Source: Flammeovirgaceae bacterium 311 (GTDB lineage Bacteria > Bacteroidota > Bacteroidia > Cytophagales > Cyclobacteriaceae). From it: a stretch of 64,000 nucleotides of DNA. Below are positions 55,018 through 63,485 of the stretch, in pieces. The notes below the pieces were generated by a model. It was not told the DNA's origin. It saw nothing but the letters and a program-made list of their open reading frames with translations, and did not search any database. The translations under genes and the position numbers were made by a program. The first letter of the stretch is position 1. The number at the start of each line of letters is the position of its first letter. Location: contig CP004371.1 in the NCBI GenBank assembly GCA_000597885.1, positions 4,108,501 through 4,172,500 of the forward strand. Direction: 5' to 3'.

Positions 55018-55218
55018 ATGTTAGTAGTAAACGTAAAAGAAAACGAATCAATTGATAGAGCACTAAAGCGCCTGAAGAAAAAATCACAACGTGCAGGCAC
55101 GCTTACAGAGCTACGCGCACGTCAGTATTTCGAGAAACCTTCTGTTGCACGCCGTACTGAGAAAATCAAAGCAGCGTACCGCCAGAAGATGCAAAGCCAG
55201 GAGCAGCAGAACGGCTAA
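55018..55218 (+). CDS. rpsU: 30S ribosomal protein bS21, copy 1
   Basis: 66 aa, highly basic: NVKENESIDRALKRLKKK, then ELRARQYFEKPSV. Full-length bS21. The upstream region has only a weak purine stretch (AAAGGA), not a strong Shine-Dalgarno. It differs from copy 2 at about a third of positions, including a divergent middle (SQRAGTLTEL), and looks less canonical. A second rpsU follows 108 nt downstream. Confidence 0.93.
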   Translation: MLVVNVKENESIDRALKRLKKKSQRAGTLTELRARQYFEKPSVARRTEKIKAAYRQKMQSQEQQNG

Positions 55219-55260
55219 GTTTTCTTTGCTTTCTTGCTTAAATACATTTCTATAAGGGTA

Positions 55261-55291
55261 TTGTAATTAATATTACAATTACATAGATTTG
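55261..55291 (+). promoter_or_regulatory. Putative promoter of rpsU copy 2
   Basis: TTG at 55261-55263, 20 nt, TAGATTTG at 55284-55291, a near-perfect Bacteroidota promoter. The spacer contains an inverted repeat (TTGTAAT...ATTACAA, 55261-55278). Predicts a separate short transcript beginning near 55298. Confidence 0.55.
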
Positions 55292-55293
55292 CG

Positions 55294-55319
55294 CACCAAA
55301 AATTTGGTGGAAGGAGGTG
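55294..55319 (+). promoter_or_regulatory. Hairpin and strong Shine-Dalgarno before rpsU copy 2
   Basis: CACCAAA (55294-55300) and TTTGGTG (55303-55309) form a small dyad that abuts AAGGAGGTG (55311-55319), a near-perfect anti-anti-SD match. It lies 7 nt before the ATG at 55327. Strong SDs are otherwise almost absent in this window. Confidence 0.8.
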
Positions 55320-55326
55320 TATAAGC

Positions 55327-55521
55327 ATGATCGTAATAAACGTAAAAGACAACGAATCGATCGACAGAGCGCTGAAGCGCTTTAAGAAAAAATTCGATCA
55401 AACTGGTGTGATAAGAGAGCTGCGCGCCCGCACAGCATTTGAGAAGCCATCAGTAATACGCAGACATGAAAAGATTCGTGCGGCTTATCGCCAGCAAATG
55501 CAACAACAAGAGCAATTCTAA
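55327..55521 (+). CDS. rpsU: 30S ribosomal protein bS21, copy 2 (strong SD)
   Basis: 64 aa: MIVINVKDNESIDRALKRFKKKFDQTG, closer to the usual Bacteroidota bS21 than copy 1. In Bacteroidota ribosomes bS21, with bS18 and bS6, holds the anti-Shine-Dalgarno tail of 16S rRNA, and an SD on rpsU lets bS21-free ribosomes make more bS21. The AAGGAGGTG here fits that loop. It has its own promoter pattern and terminator and precedes xerC and hpf, the usual neighbours. Confidence 0.93.
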   Translation: MIVINVKDNESIDRALKRFKKKFDQTGVIRELRARTAFEKPSVIRRHEKIRAAYRQQMQQQEQF

Positions 55522-55535
55522 GTCTGCTCTACATC

Positions 55536-55591
55536 TTCAATAAGATCTACAATCTTGTCTATATTCAATAAGATCTACAATCTTGTCTATA
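55536..55591. repeat. 28-bp perfect tandem duplication
   Basis: Copies at 55536-55563 and 55564-55591 (starting TTCAATAAGATCTACAATC) are identical. They lie between the rpsU copy 2 stop and its terminator. Each copy carries an AAGAT...ATCTT dyad. Confidence 0.97.
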
Positions 55592-55595
55592 AAAG

Positions 55596-55622
55596 AGCCC
55601 GCAATAGCGGGCTTTTTCTTTT
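55596..55622 (+). terminator. Terminator after rpsU copy 2
   Basis: AGCCCGC (55596-55602), loop AATA, GCGGGCT (55607-55613), then a T-rich tract. Confidence 0.85.
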
Positions 55623-55658
55623 AAATTGATTAAGTTGGTACTGCACACAGATTAAGGT

Positions 55659-56540
55659 ATGATTGCTAATTTTCTTCGGTACCTGGCATATGAGCGCCGC
55701 TACAGCGCCCACACCCTCACAGCATATGAGGCCGATCTGGGCCAGTTTGAAGCTTATCTTCAGGAAACCTATGCACTTACCGATACTACTGCTGTTACCC
55801 ATCTGCACCTGCGTTCGTGGGTGCTGGCACTGGTAGAAGGAGGTATGGCTACCCGCAGTGTAAACCGCAAACTGGCTACCTTACGCTCATACTATAAGTT
55901 TCTGCTTAAAAGAGAGGCTGTGCGCCAGGATCCTACCTTAAAAGTACGGGCGCCAAAGGTACAAAAGGGGCTTCCTCATTTTGTGCAGGAGGCCGAAATG
56001 GACCGCCTGCTGGATAATATTCCTTTCCCCGATACTTTGGAGGGCTGGCGCGACAGGCTGGTGCTGGAACTACTCTACGGAACTGGTATACGTCTATCGG
56101 AGCTTCTGCAGCTACGGGTATCGAATGTAAACCTGCACGAGGGCGTAATCAAAGTGCTGGGTAAGCGCAATAAGGAGCGGGTGATTCCTATGGCTAAACC
56201 ATTGCAGGAACTTGTTGGCAGGTACATTGCCAGCAAAAGCGCAACCTTTGGCACTGATAGCAGCACACATCTATTGGTAACAGATAAAGGAGAGCAGGCC
56301 TATCCGATGTTTGTGTACCGCCTGGTGCGCAAGTATCTGGGTACTTTTACCACTTCTGAAAAACAAAGCCCTCATATTTTGCGTCATACATTTGCTACGC
56401 ATTTGCTAAATCGTGGGGCTGACCTGAATGCAGTGAAGGATTTATTAGGACATAGTAGCCTGGCAGCCACACAGGTGTATACGCACAATTCGATGGAGAA
56501 ACTCCGGAAAGTTTTTGAGCAGGCACACCCAAAAGCATAG
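55659..56540 (+). CDS. xerC: Tyrosine recombinase XerC/XerD-like
   Basis: 293 aa. N-terminal SAM-like core-binding domain (about 1-85) and catalytic domain with Arg145 (GTGIRLSELL), Lys169, His239 and Arg242 (HILRHTFATHLL), His265 (LGHSS) and nucleophile Tyr274 (TQVYTH). Complete active site. Length and the rpsU-xerC-hpf neighbourhood indicate the chromosomal dimer-resolution recombinase rather than a phage integrase. Confidence 0.92.
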   Translation: MIANFLRYLAYERRYSAHTLTAYEADLGQFEAYLQETYALTDTTAVTHLHLRSWVLALVEGGMATRSVNRKLATLRSYYKFLLKREAVRQDPTLKVRAPKVQKGLPHFVQEAEMDRLLDNIPFPDTLEGWRDRLVLELLYGTGIRLSELLQLRVSNVNLHEGVIKVLGKRNKERVIPMAKPLQELVGRYIASKSATFGTDSSTHLLVTDKGEQAYPMFVYRLVRKYLGTFTTSEKQSPHILRHTFATHLLNRGADLNAVKDLLGHSSLAATQVYTHNSMEKLRKVFEQAHPKA

Positions 56541-56573
56541 CATATTTTTATTACTAACTAAAATAGTGTAAGT

Positions 56574-56882
56574 ATGAAACTTAACATTAATTATGTCGAC
56601 ATTGATACCGATCAGAGGCTGAATGATTTTATTCAGAAGAAAGTAGATAAACTGGAAACGTTCTACGATAGAATTATAGAGGGTGAGGTCTACCTGCGCC
56701 CAAATAACACCTCCATGGATACCGTGATTACAGAGGTAAAAATTTATGTGCCTGGCAACTCGCTGTTTGCTAAAGAAGAGGCAGATTCTTTTGAAGCAGG
56801 AATAGATGGTTGCGTAGAAGCGCTCCGCCGCCAGATACGCAAGCTGAAAGAAAAGCAGTCTGCTCACCCACAGCAGCCTTAA
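56574..56882 (+). CDS. hpf: Ribosome hibernation-promoting factor (HPF/RaiA)
   Basis: 102 aa. MKLNINYVDIDTDQRLNDFIQKKVDKL in parts, and a C-terminal basic helix (EALRRQIRKLKEK) fit the short HPF/YfiA beta-alpha fold that binds 30S in stationary phase. Lies 33 nt after xerC. Ends at a shared terminator. Confidence 0.9.
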   Translation: MKLNINYVDIDTDQRLNDFIQKKVDKLETFYDRIIEGEVYLRPNNTSMDTVITEVKIYVPGNSLFAKEEADSFEAGIDGCVEALRRQIRKLKEKQSAHPQQP

Positions 56883-56930
56883 TTGTATATAATGCCATGC
56901 ATGTGGTATATTAACAGACACTACGTATAA

Positions 56931-56970
56931 AAAGAAAGGCTGCTTCAGATCGAAGCGGCCTTTCTTTTTT
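56931..56970. terminator. Bidirectional terminator between hpf and metK
   Basis: Long near-perfect stem (56931-56946 with 56952-56967), loop AGATC, T-rich on the plus side and A-rich on the other. Confidence 0.85.
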
Positions 56971-57019
56971 AGATTCTGTATTTTCAGCTACAGAATACCA
57001 TTTAGCTTATATTGGCTTA

Positions 57020-58330
57020 TTATTTCAGGCCAAAGGCATCTTTGATTTTATCTACGTAGTCCAGTTTCTCCCAGGAGAAGAACTCCAGCTGCTTTTTCAC
57101 GCGGCGGTGCACCTGGTGTTTTTCCTCACCATTATCTTTTACTTCTACTGTGTTCAGCTCTACTTCCTGTGTATAAGCACTTCTGCCCATGTGGCCATAG
57201 GCAGCTGTAAGGCCAAAAATTGGATTTTTAAGGCCAAAGCGCTCTACAATAGCTTTGGGACGCATATCGAACAACTTGCTGATCACATTGCTGATTTCAG
57301 CATCGTTCATATTTACTTTCGATTTGCCGTAGGTGTTAACGTTAAGGGATACGGGCTGGGCTACACCAATGGCATATGCAACCTGTACCAATGCCTCATC
57401 GGTAACACCGGCTGCCACCAGATTCTTGGCAATATGACGGGCAGCATAGGCAGCACTGCGGTCAACTTTAGAGGAATCTTTCCCGGAGAAGGCACCGCCA
57501 CCATGGGCACCTTTACCACCGTAAGTATCCACTATGATTTTACGACCGGTTAAGCCTGCATCACCATGTGGACCACCAATTACAAATTTACCCGTTGGGT
57601 TAACGTGGAAAATGGTATTATCATCGAGCATGTTAGCAGGTATGGCCTTACGTATTACATGCTCAATAATGTCTACGCGTATTTTTTCCAGCATCTGGCG
57701 ATCAGCTTCGGCCTGTGCTGCAGCAGAAGAATCTTTTGGCTGCATAAAAGCGTCATGCTGTGTAGATATTACTACAGTGTGCACACGTTTAGGAGTGCCT
57801 TCGTTGGTGTATTCTATGGTTACCTGCGCTTTTGAGTCCGGACGCAGGTAGGGCATCAAAGCAGGGCTGTTTTTACGTATTTCTGCCAGATCCTTCACCA
57901 GGCGGTGCGAAAATGCCAGTGCCATTGGCATGTATTCCGGAGTTTCTGTAGTGGCATAACCAAACATCATACCCTGGTCACCGGCACCCTGATCTTTATC
58001 ACTATCGGCATCCACGCCACGTGCAATATCCGGAGACTGTGAGTGAAGTGTTACCATAACCCCGCAAGATTCCGCATCGAATTTATAGTCGTCTTTGTTA
58101 TAACCAATGCGTTTAATGGTTTCACGTACTACTTCCGGAATTTCAACATAGGCTTTTGTAGTAACTTCGCCACCAACCACTACCAGACCAGTAGTAACAA
58201 ATGTTTCGCAGGCTACTCTTGAGTCCGGGTCCTGAGCCAGCATGGCATCCAGTATGGCATCCGAAATCTGGTCTGCTATTTTGTCCGGGTGTCCTTCAGA
58301 AACAGACTCGGAGGTGAAAAGATATGACAT
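57020..58330 (-). CDS. metK: S-adenosylmethionine synthetase
   Basis: 436 aa. [21 protein letters not shown] (in part), the loop [12 protein letters not shown], the P-loop-like [18 protein letters not shown] (in part) and the C-terminal domain are all present. Makes SAM from methionine and ATP. Slightly longer than the E. coli enzyme (384 aa), usual for the phylum. I see no SAM riboswitch in the 83 bp upstream. Confidence 0.95.
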   Translation of the reverse strand: MSYLFTSESVSEGHPDKIADQISDAILDAMLAQDPDSRVACETFVTTGLVVVGGEVTTKAYVEIPEVVRETIKRIGYNKDDYKFDAESCGVMVTLHSQSPDIARGVDADSDKDQGAGDQGMMFGYATTETPEYMPMALAFSHRLVKDLAEIRKNSPALMPYLRPDSKAQVTIEYTNEGTPKRVHTVVISTQHDAFMQPKDSSAAAQAEADRQMLEKIRVDIIEHVIRKAIPANMLDDNTIFHVNPTGKFVIGGPHGDAGLTGRKIIVDTYGGKGAHGGGAFSGKDSSKVDRSAAYAARHIAKNLVAAGVTDEALVQVAYAIGVAQPVSLNVNTYGKSKVNMNDAEISNVISKLFDMRPKAIVERFGLKNPIFGLTAAYGHMGRSAYTQEVELNTVEVKDNGEEKHQVHRRVKKQLEFFSWEKLDYVDKIKDAFGLK

Positions 58331-58384
58331 GTTCAGTTAATATTATACTTTGTATTAAGTCGTTATCAGAAATGCAAATTTGGT

Positions 58385-58392
58385 CAAAGCTA
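58385..58392 (-). promoter_or_regulatory. Putative -7 element of metK
   Basis: Minus strand TAGCTTTG, an exact TAnnTTTG match, 54 nt upstream of the metK start. No clear -33. Confidence 0.4.
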
Positions 58393-58413
58393 CCACAATT
58401 CTCAACTATTCCC

Positions 58414-59145
58414 TTAACTTTTATAAGAGGGAACAGAGCCAAGGATAAAAATTGCAGGCTGTTTGTGCAGATCGGGTTGTTGTTTTTTCCATTCGGCTAT
58501 GGTACGGGTGCGGATTGTTTCGGTGGGGCCGGTAATATTAGCGGCTATGCACAGCAACATGCCAGGCTGGCAATTTTCTAATACATCGGCCAGCAAATGG
58601 TTGTTTCGGTAAGGGGTTTCCATAAAGATCTGACTTTGTCCCCCCCCGGCTAATTTTTCCAGCTCTTTAATTGCCTGAGTACGTTGCGGATTTTTTACAG
58701 GCAGATATCCCTTGAAAGCAAATTCCTGCCCGTTTAATCCGGAGGCCATGAGGGCCATCAAAATAGAAGAGGGGCCTACCAGCGGCACCACCTGTATACC
58801 TAGTTTGTGGGCATGCGCAACAGCGCGTGCTCCCGGATCGGCAACTGCAGGGCAACCGGCTTCAGATAGCAGGCCTACATCATGTCCGTGCAGCAGTGGT
58901 GCCAGTAATTTTGGTACATCAACATCGGGGGTGTCTTTGCTTAGTTCTTCAAGCTGTAGCTCTTCTATGGTGATGCCCAGTTTTAGACTGCTAATAAATC
59001 GCCTGGAGGTACGAATATTTTCACACAGGTAGTATTGGATGGATTTACAAAGCTCCTGCACCTGTTGCGGAATTACCGCAGCGGCAGTATTTTCAGCCAA
59101 AACACTGGGTATTAAAAAAAGTCGGCCGGTTTTACTTTGCTGCAT
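58414..59145 (-). CDS. RsmI-like SAM-dependent methyltransferase paralogue
   Basis: 243 aa, tetrapyrrole-methylase fold. It keeps the RsmI layout (FLIPSVLAE, NIRTSRRFISS, SEAGCPAVADPGA, LVGPSSI, FKGYLPVKNPQR) but diverges at the N-terminus from the canonical RsmI at 47472, where TPIGNL is replaced. Substrate unknown. The coding strand contains a G8 run (plus-strand C8 at 58640-58647), slippage-prone but in frame here. Confidence 0.85.
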   Translation of the reverse strand: MQQSKTGRLFLIPSVLAENTAAAVIPQQVQELCKSIQYYLCENIRTSRRFISSLKLGITIEELQLEELSKDTPDVDVPKLLAPLLHGHDVGLLSEAGCPAVADPGARAVAHAHKLGIQVVPLVGPSSILMALMASGLNGQEFAFKGYLPVKNPQRTQAIKELEKLAGGGQSQIFMETPYRNNHLLADVLENCQPGMLLCIAANITGPTETIRTRTIAEWKKQQPDLHKQPAIFILGSVPSYKS

Positions 59146-59167
59146 GTGTCTGTTCGTATAGTTTTTT

Positions 59168-59389
59168 ATGTATAGCCAACTTGCTAAAATATTGATTGCT
59201 GTTGGCGGGCTGTTGTTGCTGGCAGGCCTGCTGCTGCTCTTCTTCGATCGGCTGCCATTTAGCGGCCGCCTTCCCGGAGATATTGTAGTAAAGAAGAAGA
59301 ACTTTACATTTTACTTTCCCCTGGCTACCAGTATCCTTATCAGTATTATTCTAAGCCTGATACTCTGGTTTATTAGTCGGTTTCGTTGA
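59168..59389 (+). CDS. DUF2905 family membrane protein
   Basis: 73 aa with two membrane helices (about 5-26 and 48-70) and the family core RLPFSGRLPGDIVVKKKNFTFYFPLATSI (in part). Function unknown. Its end overlaps the convergent hydrolase gene by 17 nt. Confidence 0.85.
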   Translation: MYSQLAKILIAVGGLLLLAGLLLLFFDRLPFSGRLPGDIVVKKKNFTFYFPLATSILISIILSLILWFISRFR

Positions 59390-60143
59390 ACAAGCCTGTT
59401 AGCAGCTGCACCACCTCTTCGGGCTTTTCGGCATGCACCCAGTGGCCTGCCTCCTGTATGGTCTCTATGCGTGCTTTCGGGAAAAGCTGTTTAATGGCAG
59501 GATGGTCCTGTCTTTGGATGTAGTCTGATTGACTGCCGGCAATAAAAAGTGCTGGTTTTTCGTAGCGGGCATTTTCAGGCAGCGGCTCACCAACGTTTTC
59601 AATCTGTTCCCTGATTACAGGAAGGTTATGCTTCCAGTCAAAGCCTCCGCTGTCGTTGCGGGTTAAATTTTTCAGTAAAAACTGGCGTGTGCTGATGTCT
59701 TTTATATAAGCGGCCATGGCTTTATCGGCATCGCCACGGCTTTTTAGCTGATCAAGATCTATTTCAGAATAAGCTTTAAGAATGGTTTGGTGGTGTACGG
59801 GATAATATTTTGGGGCAATATCTACTACTGCCAGCTTCTGAACTCGTTCCGGAGCGCTAACTGCAAAATTCATGGCAGCCTTTCCGCCCATGGAATGGCC
59901 AACAAACAGCGCGCTCTCCAGGTCAAGTTCATCCAGCAGCTCGTTAAGATCGGCAGCCATGGCAGTATAGCTGAAATCATCGCTGTGAGGCGACTGGCCA
60001 TGGTTACGGGCATCAGGTAAAATCACCCGGTACTCCTCTTCCAGCAGCCTGGCAACAGAAAGCCAGTTGTCGCCCGCTCCAAAAAGTCCGTGCAAAATGA
60101 TGATTGGTTGTCCCTGCCCAGTTTCTCTATAATAAAGTTTCAT
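59373..60143 (-). CDS. Alpha/beta hydrolase (YbfF-like esterase)
   Basis: 256 aa. MKLYYRETGQGQPIIILHGLFGAGDNW (in part), nucleophile elbow VGHSMGGKAAM and the catalytic His in AGHWVHAEKP. Closest in style to YbfF-type acyl esterases. ATG 60143 is preferred over 60203, since the upstream residues are not family-like. Confidence 0.9.
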   Translation of the reverse strand: MKLYYRETGQGQPIIILHGLFGAGDNWLSVARLLEEEYRVILPDARNHGQSPHSDDFSYTAMAADLNELLDELDLESALFVGHSMGGKAAMNFAVSAPERVQKLAVVDIAPKYYPVHHQTILKAYSEIDLDQLKSRGDADKAMAAYIKDISTRQFLLKNLTRNDSGGFDWKHNLPVIREQIENVGEPLPENARYEKPALFIAGSQSDYIQRQDHPAIKQLFPKARIETIQEAGHWVHAEKPEEVVQLLTGLFNETD

Positions 60144-60321
60144 GTCTTCTGAAGTTAAAAGTTGAATGCAATGCGCTACTCCCGTAATAAACCATTGCAG
60201 CATTAAATGTTAACACAGATGAGCACATTCATATGCAAATTAGCCTGTTAAGCCGCACCGCTTGCACATAGCCCACGGCCCACAATTAGCACATTGAAAA
60301 AGTAGCAAGTTAGCCCAGTAC

Positions 60322-61041
60322 CTACCGCTCCTCCAGCTGGCGTAGGTACATCTGTATGGTATTCTCCAGGCCATAGTAAAGGGCATCGCTGATCAGGGCA
60401 TGTCCTATAGATACCTCATCTATATATGGAATGGCTTGTTTCAGGAACGCCAGGTTATCGAGGTCAAGGTCATGGCCTGCATTGATGCCAAGGTCTAATG
60501 CTTTTGCACGATAGGCTGCATTGGAATAGGCTTTCACTGCTTCGTGGCGGTCTTTGTGGTAGCCAACGGCATAGCTTTCGGTATAAAGTTCAATACGGTC
60601 GGTGCCGCATTGTGCAGCGCCCTCTACCATTGCTTCATCCGGATTAACAAAGATGGAGGTGCGTACGCCCCAGTCTTTCAGGGTTTTAAGGATGTCCTGT
60701 AAAAATGCTCTATTTTTTAAAGTATCCCAGCCGGCGTTAGAGGTGATGGCTGTGGGAGGATCAGGAACAAGCGTAGCCTGGGCCGGGCGCACCTGTTCAA
60801 TAATATCCATGTAACGCTGATCGGGATAACCTTCTATGTTAAATTCTGTGGTTACCACCTTTTTCAGGGCCAGTACATCGCTGCGGCGTATATGCCGTTC
60901 GTCGGGGCGGGGGTGAACTGTAATGCCCTGAGCACCGAAGCGTTCACAATCCAGCGCTACCTGTATTACATCTGGCTTGTTACCACCTCTGGAGTTGCGT
61001 AAGGTGGCTATTTTGTTGATATTAACGCTAAGCTTGGTCAT
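60322..61041 (-). CDS. pdxJ: Pyridoxine 5'-phosphate synthase
   Basis: 239-aa TIM barrel. [16 protein letters not shown] at the N-terminus, [13 protein letters not shown], and the C-terminal [11 protein letters not shown] and [15 protein letters not shown]. Condenses aminoacetone-phosphate and deoxyxylulose-5-phosphate to pyridoxine phosphate in de novo vitamin B6 synthesis. Confidence 0.95.
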   Translation of the reverse strand: MTKLSVNINKIATLRNSRGGNKPDVIQVALDCERFGAQGITVHPRPDERHIRRSDVLALKKVVTTEFNIEGYPDQRYMDIIEQVRPAQATLVPDPPTAITSNAGWDTLKNRAFLQDILKTLKDWGVRTSIFVNPDEAMVEGAAQCGTDRIELYTESYAVGYHKDRHEAVKAYSNAAYRAKALDLGINAGHDLDLDNLAFLKQAIPYIDEVSIGHALISDALYYGLENTIQMYLRQLEER

Positions 61042-61066
61042 AAGCGGGTTTATTGAAGGTTTGCGC

Positions 61067-61097
61067 TTTCTGCATGTGCCAGAAATCCCTAACTTTG
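61067..61097 (+). promoter_or_regulatory. Putative promoter of yqeY
   Basis: TTTC at 61067-61070, 19 nt, TAACTTTG at 61090-61097 (exact -7). About 40 nt before the yqeY start. Confidence 0.42.
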
Positions 61098-61136
61098 TTG
61101 CGAAAATACGTTATTTTACGTTTAAACTGAATTTTT

Positions 61137-61595
61137 ATGTCACTGAAGCTTCAGATAGAAGAAGATATTAAAACAGCCATGCGTGCTAAGGATAAGGACG
61201 AACTGCGGGCCCTGCGGGCTATCAAATCCCTTATTCTGCTGGCCGAAACAGAAAAAGGCCACGATGGAGAAATGCTGCCGGAAACTGAGCTGAAGATACT
61301 TACCAAGGCTGCTAACCAGCGCAGGGAGGCCCTTGAAATTTACAGGCAGCAGGGGCGTGCCGATCTGGCAGAAAAAGAAGAAGCAGAGCTTAAGGTGGTG
61401 GAGCGCTATTTGCCCAAGCAGCTTACCGAAGATGAAATGCGCGCAGAACTCCAGAAGATTATTGAACAAACTGGTGCAACCGGTGCCAAAGACATGGGTA
61501 AGGTAATGGGTTCTGCCAGTAAATCCCTGGCCGGCCGTGCCGAAGGCAAAACCATTGCCGATATGGTAAAAAGCCTGCTTAACCAAATGGGCTAA
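61137..61595 (+). CDS. GatB/YqeY domain protein
   Basis: 152 aa, helical, resembling the tail domain of GatB: DIKTAMRAKDKDELRALRAIKS (in part), NQRREALEIYRQQGRADLAEKE, GKVMGSASKSLAGRAEGK. Probably a tRNA-binding or amidotransferase-associated factor. Three nt before cvpA. Confidence 0.9.
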   Translation: MSLKLQIEEDIKTAMRAKDKDELRALRAIKSLILLAETEKGHDGEMLPETELKILTKAANQRREALEIYRQQGRADLAEKEEAELKVVERYLPKQLTEDEMRAELQKIIEQTGATGAKDMGKVMGSASKSLAGRAEGKTIADMVKSLLNQMG

Positions 61596-61598
61596 TAT

Positions 61599-62102
61599 TT
61601 GAATGCACTAGACTTAGCTATTATACTCCTGCTGATTTGGGGTACCTTTAGTGGGTTCAGGAAAGGACTCTTGCTGGAGGTTATTGGAATCGTGGCATTT
61701 ATCATTGGTATTGTAGTAGGGCTTAAACTGCTGCAGTGGAGCATCGATTGGCTGTCGGGGTATGTAGATTTGGATGAAAGTCTGCTGCCTTACATTGCCT
61801 TTTTTGTGCTGTTCGTATTGGTAGTTGTAGGCATTAACCTGATTGGAAATATAGCCAGTAAAGCGCTGCACCTTACCTTTTTAGGTGTGATAGATAGTTT
61901 ACTGGGTGCTGTTGCCGGTTTGCTCAAGTGGGCATTAGGCATCAGTGTACTTTTTTGGGTAGCATCAACTATGGAGCTAAACCGCCCCGGCGGTTTATTA
62001 ACACAATCATGGTTTTACGATATGCTGGCTCCCCTTGCACCACGTTTTTTCGATATGATTGGCCAGGCACTGCCTGCAGCACGCCGTTTCTTCAATCCAT
62101 GA
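61599..62102 (+). CDS. CvpA family membrane protein
   Basis: 167 aa with four membrane helices, starting DLAIILLLIWGTFSGFRKGLLLEVIG (in part). The best start is TTG at 61599; no ATG is near. Homologues of CvpA are needed for colicin V production and envelope integrity. Confidence 0.85.
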   Translation: MNALDLAIILLLIWGTFSGFRKGLLLEVIGIVAFIIGIVVGLKLLQWSIDWLSGYVDLDESLLPYIAFFVLFVLVVVGINLIGNIASKALHLTFLGVIDSLLGAVAGLLKWALGISVLFWVASTMELNRPGGLLTQSWFYDMLAPLAPRFFDMIGQALPAARRFFNP

Positions 62103-62114
62103 GAACAAGAAAAG

Positions 62115-62690
62115 ATGGTGCTGCTGCTCGATAATTTCGATTCCTTTACCTGGAACCTGGCTGACTATATCCACAGACTGGGGGTGTCCTGTGAGGTTGT
62201 GCAGAACGACCAGCCTCTGGCAAAAATTCAGCAAATACCCTATCAGGCCATTATCTTATCTCCCGGGCCGCAAACACCCGCCAAAGCAGGTTGTTTAATG
62301 GATATTATAGCACAGAATTACCAGCGGGTACCCATCCTGGGGGTATGTCTGGGGCATCAGGCACTGGGAGAATTTTTTGGTGCCGGGTTGCACAAGGCAA
62401 GAATGCCGATGCACGGAAAATTATCAAAAATTTTCTGCCGGCCAGATTATCTTTTCGATGGTCTGCCCCTTCAGCTGGAGGTAGTTCGTTACCATTCGCT
62501 GCTGCTTAGAGATCTTCCGGCAGGCCTGGAATCTATTGCAGAAACGGCAGATGGCGAACTAATGGCTTTACGACATACGTCACTTCCTATCCGGGGGGTT
62601 CAGTTTCATCCGGAGGCCATCCTGACAGAAGGTGGGTTGGCATTGTTAAAAAATTGGCTTAGTTTTAATAAAATTGCCGGCCATCCATGA
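62115..62690 (+). CDS. pabA: Glutamine amidotransferase (anthranilate/aminodeoxychorismate synthase II)
   Basis: 191-aa class-I amidotransferase: LLLDNFDSFTWNLADY, SPGPQTPAKAG, nucleophile Cys in GVCLGHQALG, and HPEAILTEGG for the catalytic dyad. TrpG and PabA are indistinguishable here. No trpE or pabB partner is in the window, and pabA may serve folate synthesis. Confidence 0.9.
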   Translation: MVLLLDNFDSFTWNLADYIHRLGVSCEVVQNDQPLAKIQQIPYQAIILSPGPQTPAKAGCLMDIIAQNYQRVPILGVCLGHQALGEFFGAGLHKARMPMHGKLSKIFCRPDYLFDGLPLQLEVVRYHSLLLRDLPAGLESIAETADGELMALRHTSLPIRGVQFHPEAILTEGGLALLKNWLSFNKIAGHP

Positions 62691-62714
62691 GGGCCATAAG
62701 CAAACTAATTACAC

Positions 62715-63485
62715 ATGAAGTTACGCATTAAAGAAGAAGGAGATTTTCAGTACATTGATGAGGGGCAGGGCAAGGTGCTGTTGCTGTTACATGGGCTTTT
62801 TGGTGCCCTTAGTAACTGGGAGAGTGTAGTGAGTCGCTTTAGTTCTGATTACAGGGTGCTGATACCCATGCTCCCTATATATGAAATGCCGCTGCGCCAG
62901 GCCGATCTGGAAGGGCTGCAGCGCCATTTGCAGGCTTTTGTAAAACATTTTGGGCTGGACCGCATGACGCTGATGGGCAACTCCCTGGGTGGGCATATCG
63001 CACTGCTCTATACCCTGGCCAATCCTGAGAAGGTAGAGCGTCTGGTACTTACCGGCAGCTCCGGGCTTTTCGAAAACGGAATGGGGGGGTCTTATCCGAA
63101 GCGTGGTAGCTATGAGTACATTAAGGAGCGGGTGGAATACACTTTTTACGATCCTAAAATAGCCACCAAAGAGTATATAGATGAGGTGTTTGATACCACC
63201 AAGAGCATACCTAAATGTATGCGTATTGTGGCCATAGCCAAATCGGCACAGCGACATAATCTGGCTCAGGATTTATCTAAAATACAAGTACCTACGTTAT
63301 TAGTATGGGGACTGAATGATACCATTACACCACCCATGGTTGCCCATGAATTTAATCGTTTGATACCAAACTCAACACTGCGATTCATTGATAAGTGTTG
63401 CCATGCGCCTATGATGGAACACCCCGAAAAGTTCAACCAGATATTAAGTGAATATTTAAAGACTACTAACGCTGCACTTGCATGA
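62715..63485 (+). CDS. Alpha/beta hydrolase
   Basis: 256 aa. LLLHGLFGALSNWESVVSRF (in part), nucleophile MGNSLGGHIALL, and the catalytic His in CCHAPMMEHP. Its cap segment differs from the hydrolase at 59373. Reaction unknown. Its stop overlaps the next ATG by 4 nt (ATGA). Confidence 0.88.
   Translation: MKLRIKEEGDFQYIDEGQGKVLLLLHGLFGALSNWESVVSRFSSDYRVLIPMLPIYEMPLRQADLEGLQRHLQAFVKHFGLDRMTLMGNSLGGHIALLYTLANPEKVERLVLTGSSGLFENGMGGSYPKRGSYEYIKERVEYTFYDPKIATKEYIDEVFDTTKSIPKCMRIVAIAKSAQRHNLAQDLSKIQVPTLLVWGLNDTITPPMVAHEFNRLIPNSTLRFIDKCCHAPMMEHPEKFNQILSEYLKTTNAALA

Noticed and set aside
55659-56540. Phage or genomic-island integrase
   Set aside because: The gene has the length and neighbours of chromosomal XerC, with no attachment-site repeats or cargo.
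58331-58413. SAM riboswitch upstream of metK
   Set aside because: The gap is only 83 bp and shows no SAM-box-like conserved stems.
63081-63095. G7 run in the second alpha/beta hydrolase as a phase-variation tract
   Set aside because: Seven bases, in frame, and the protein is intact; too weak to call.
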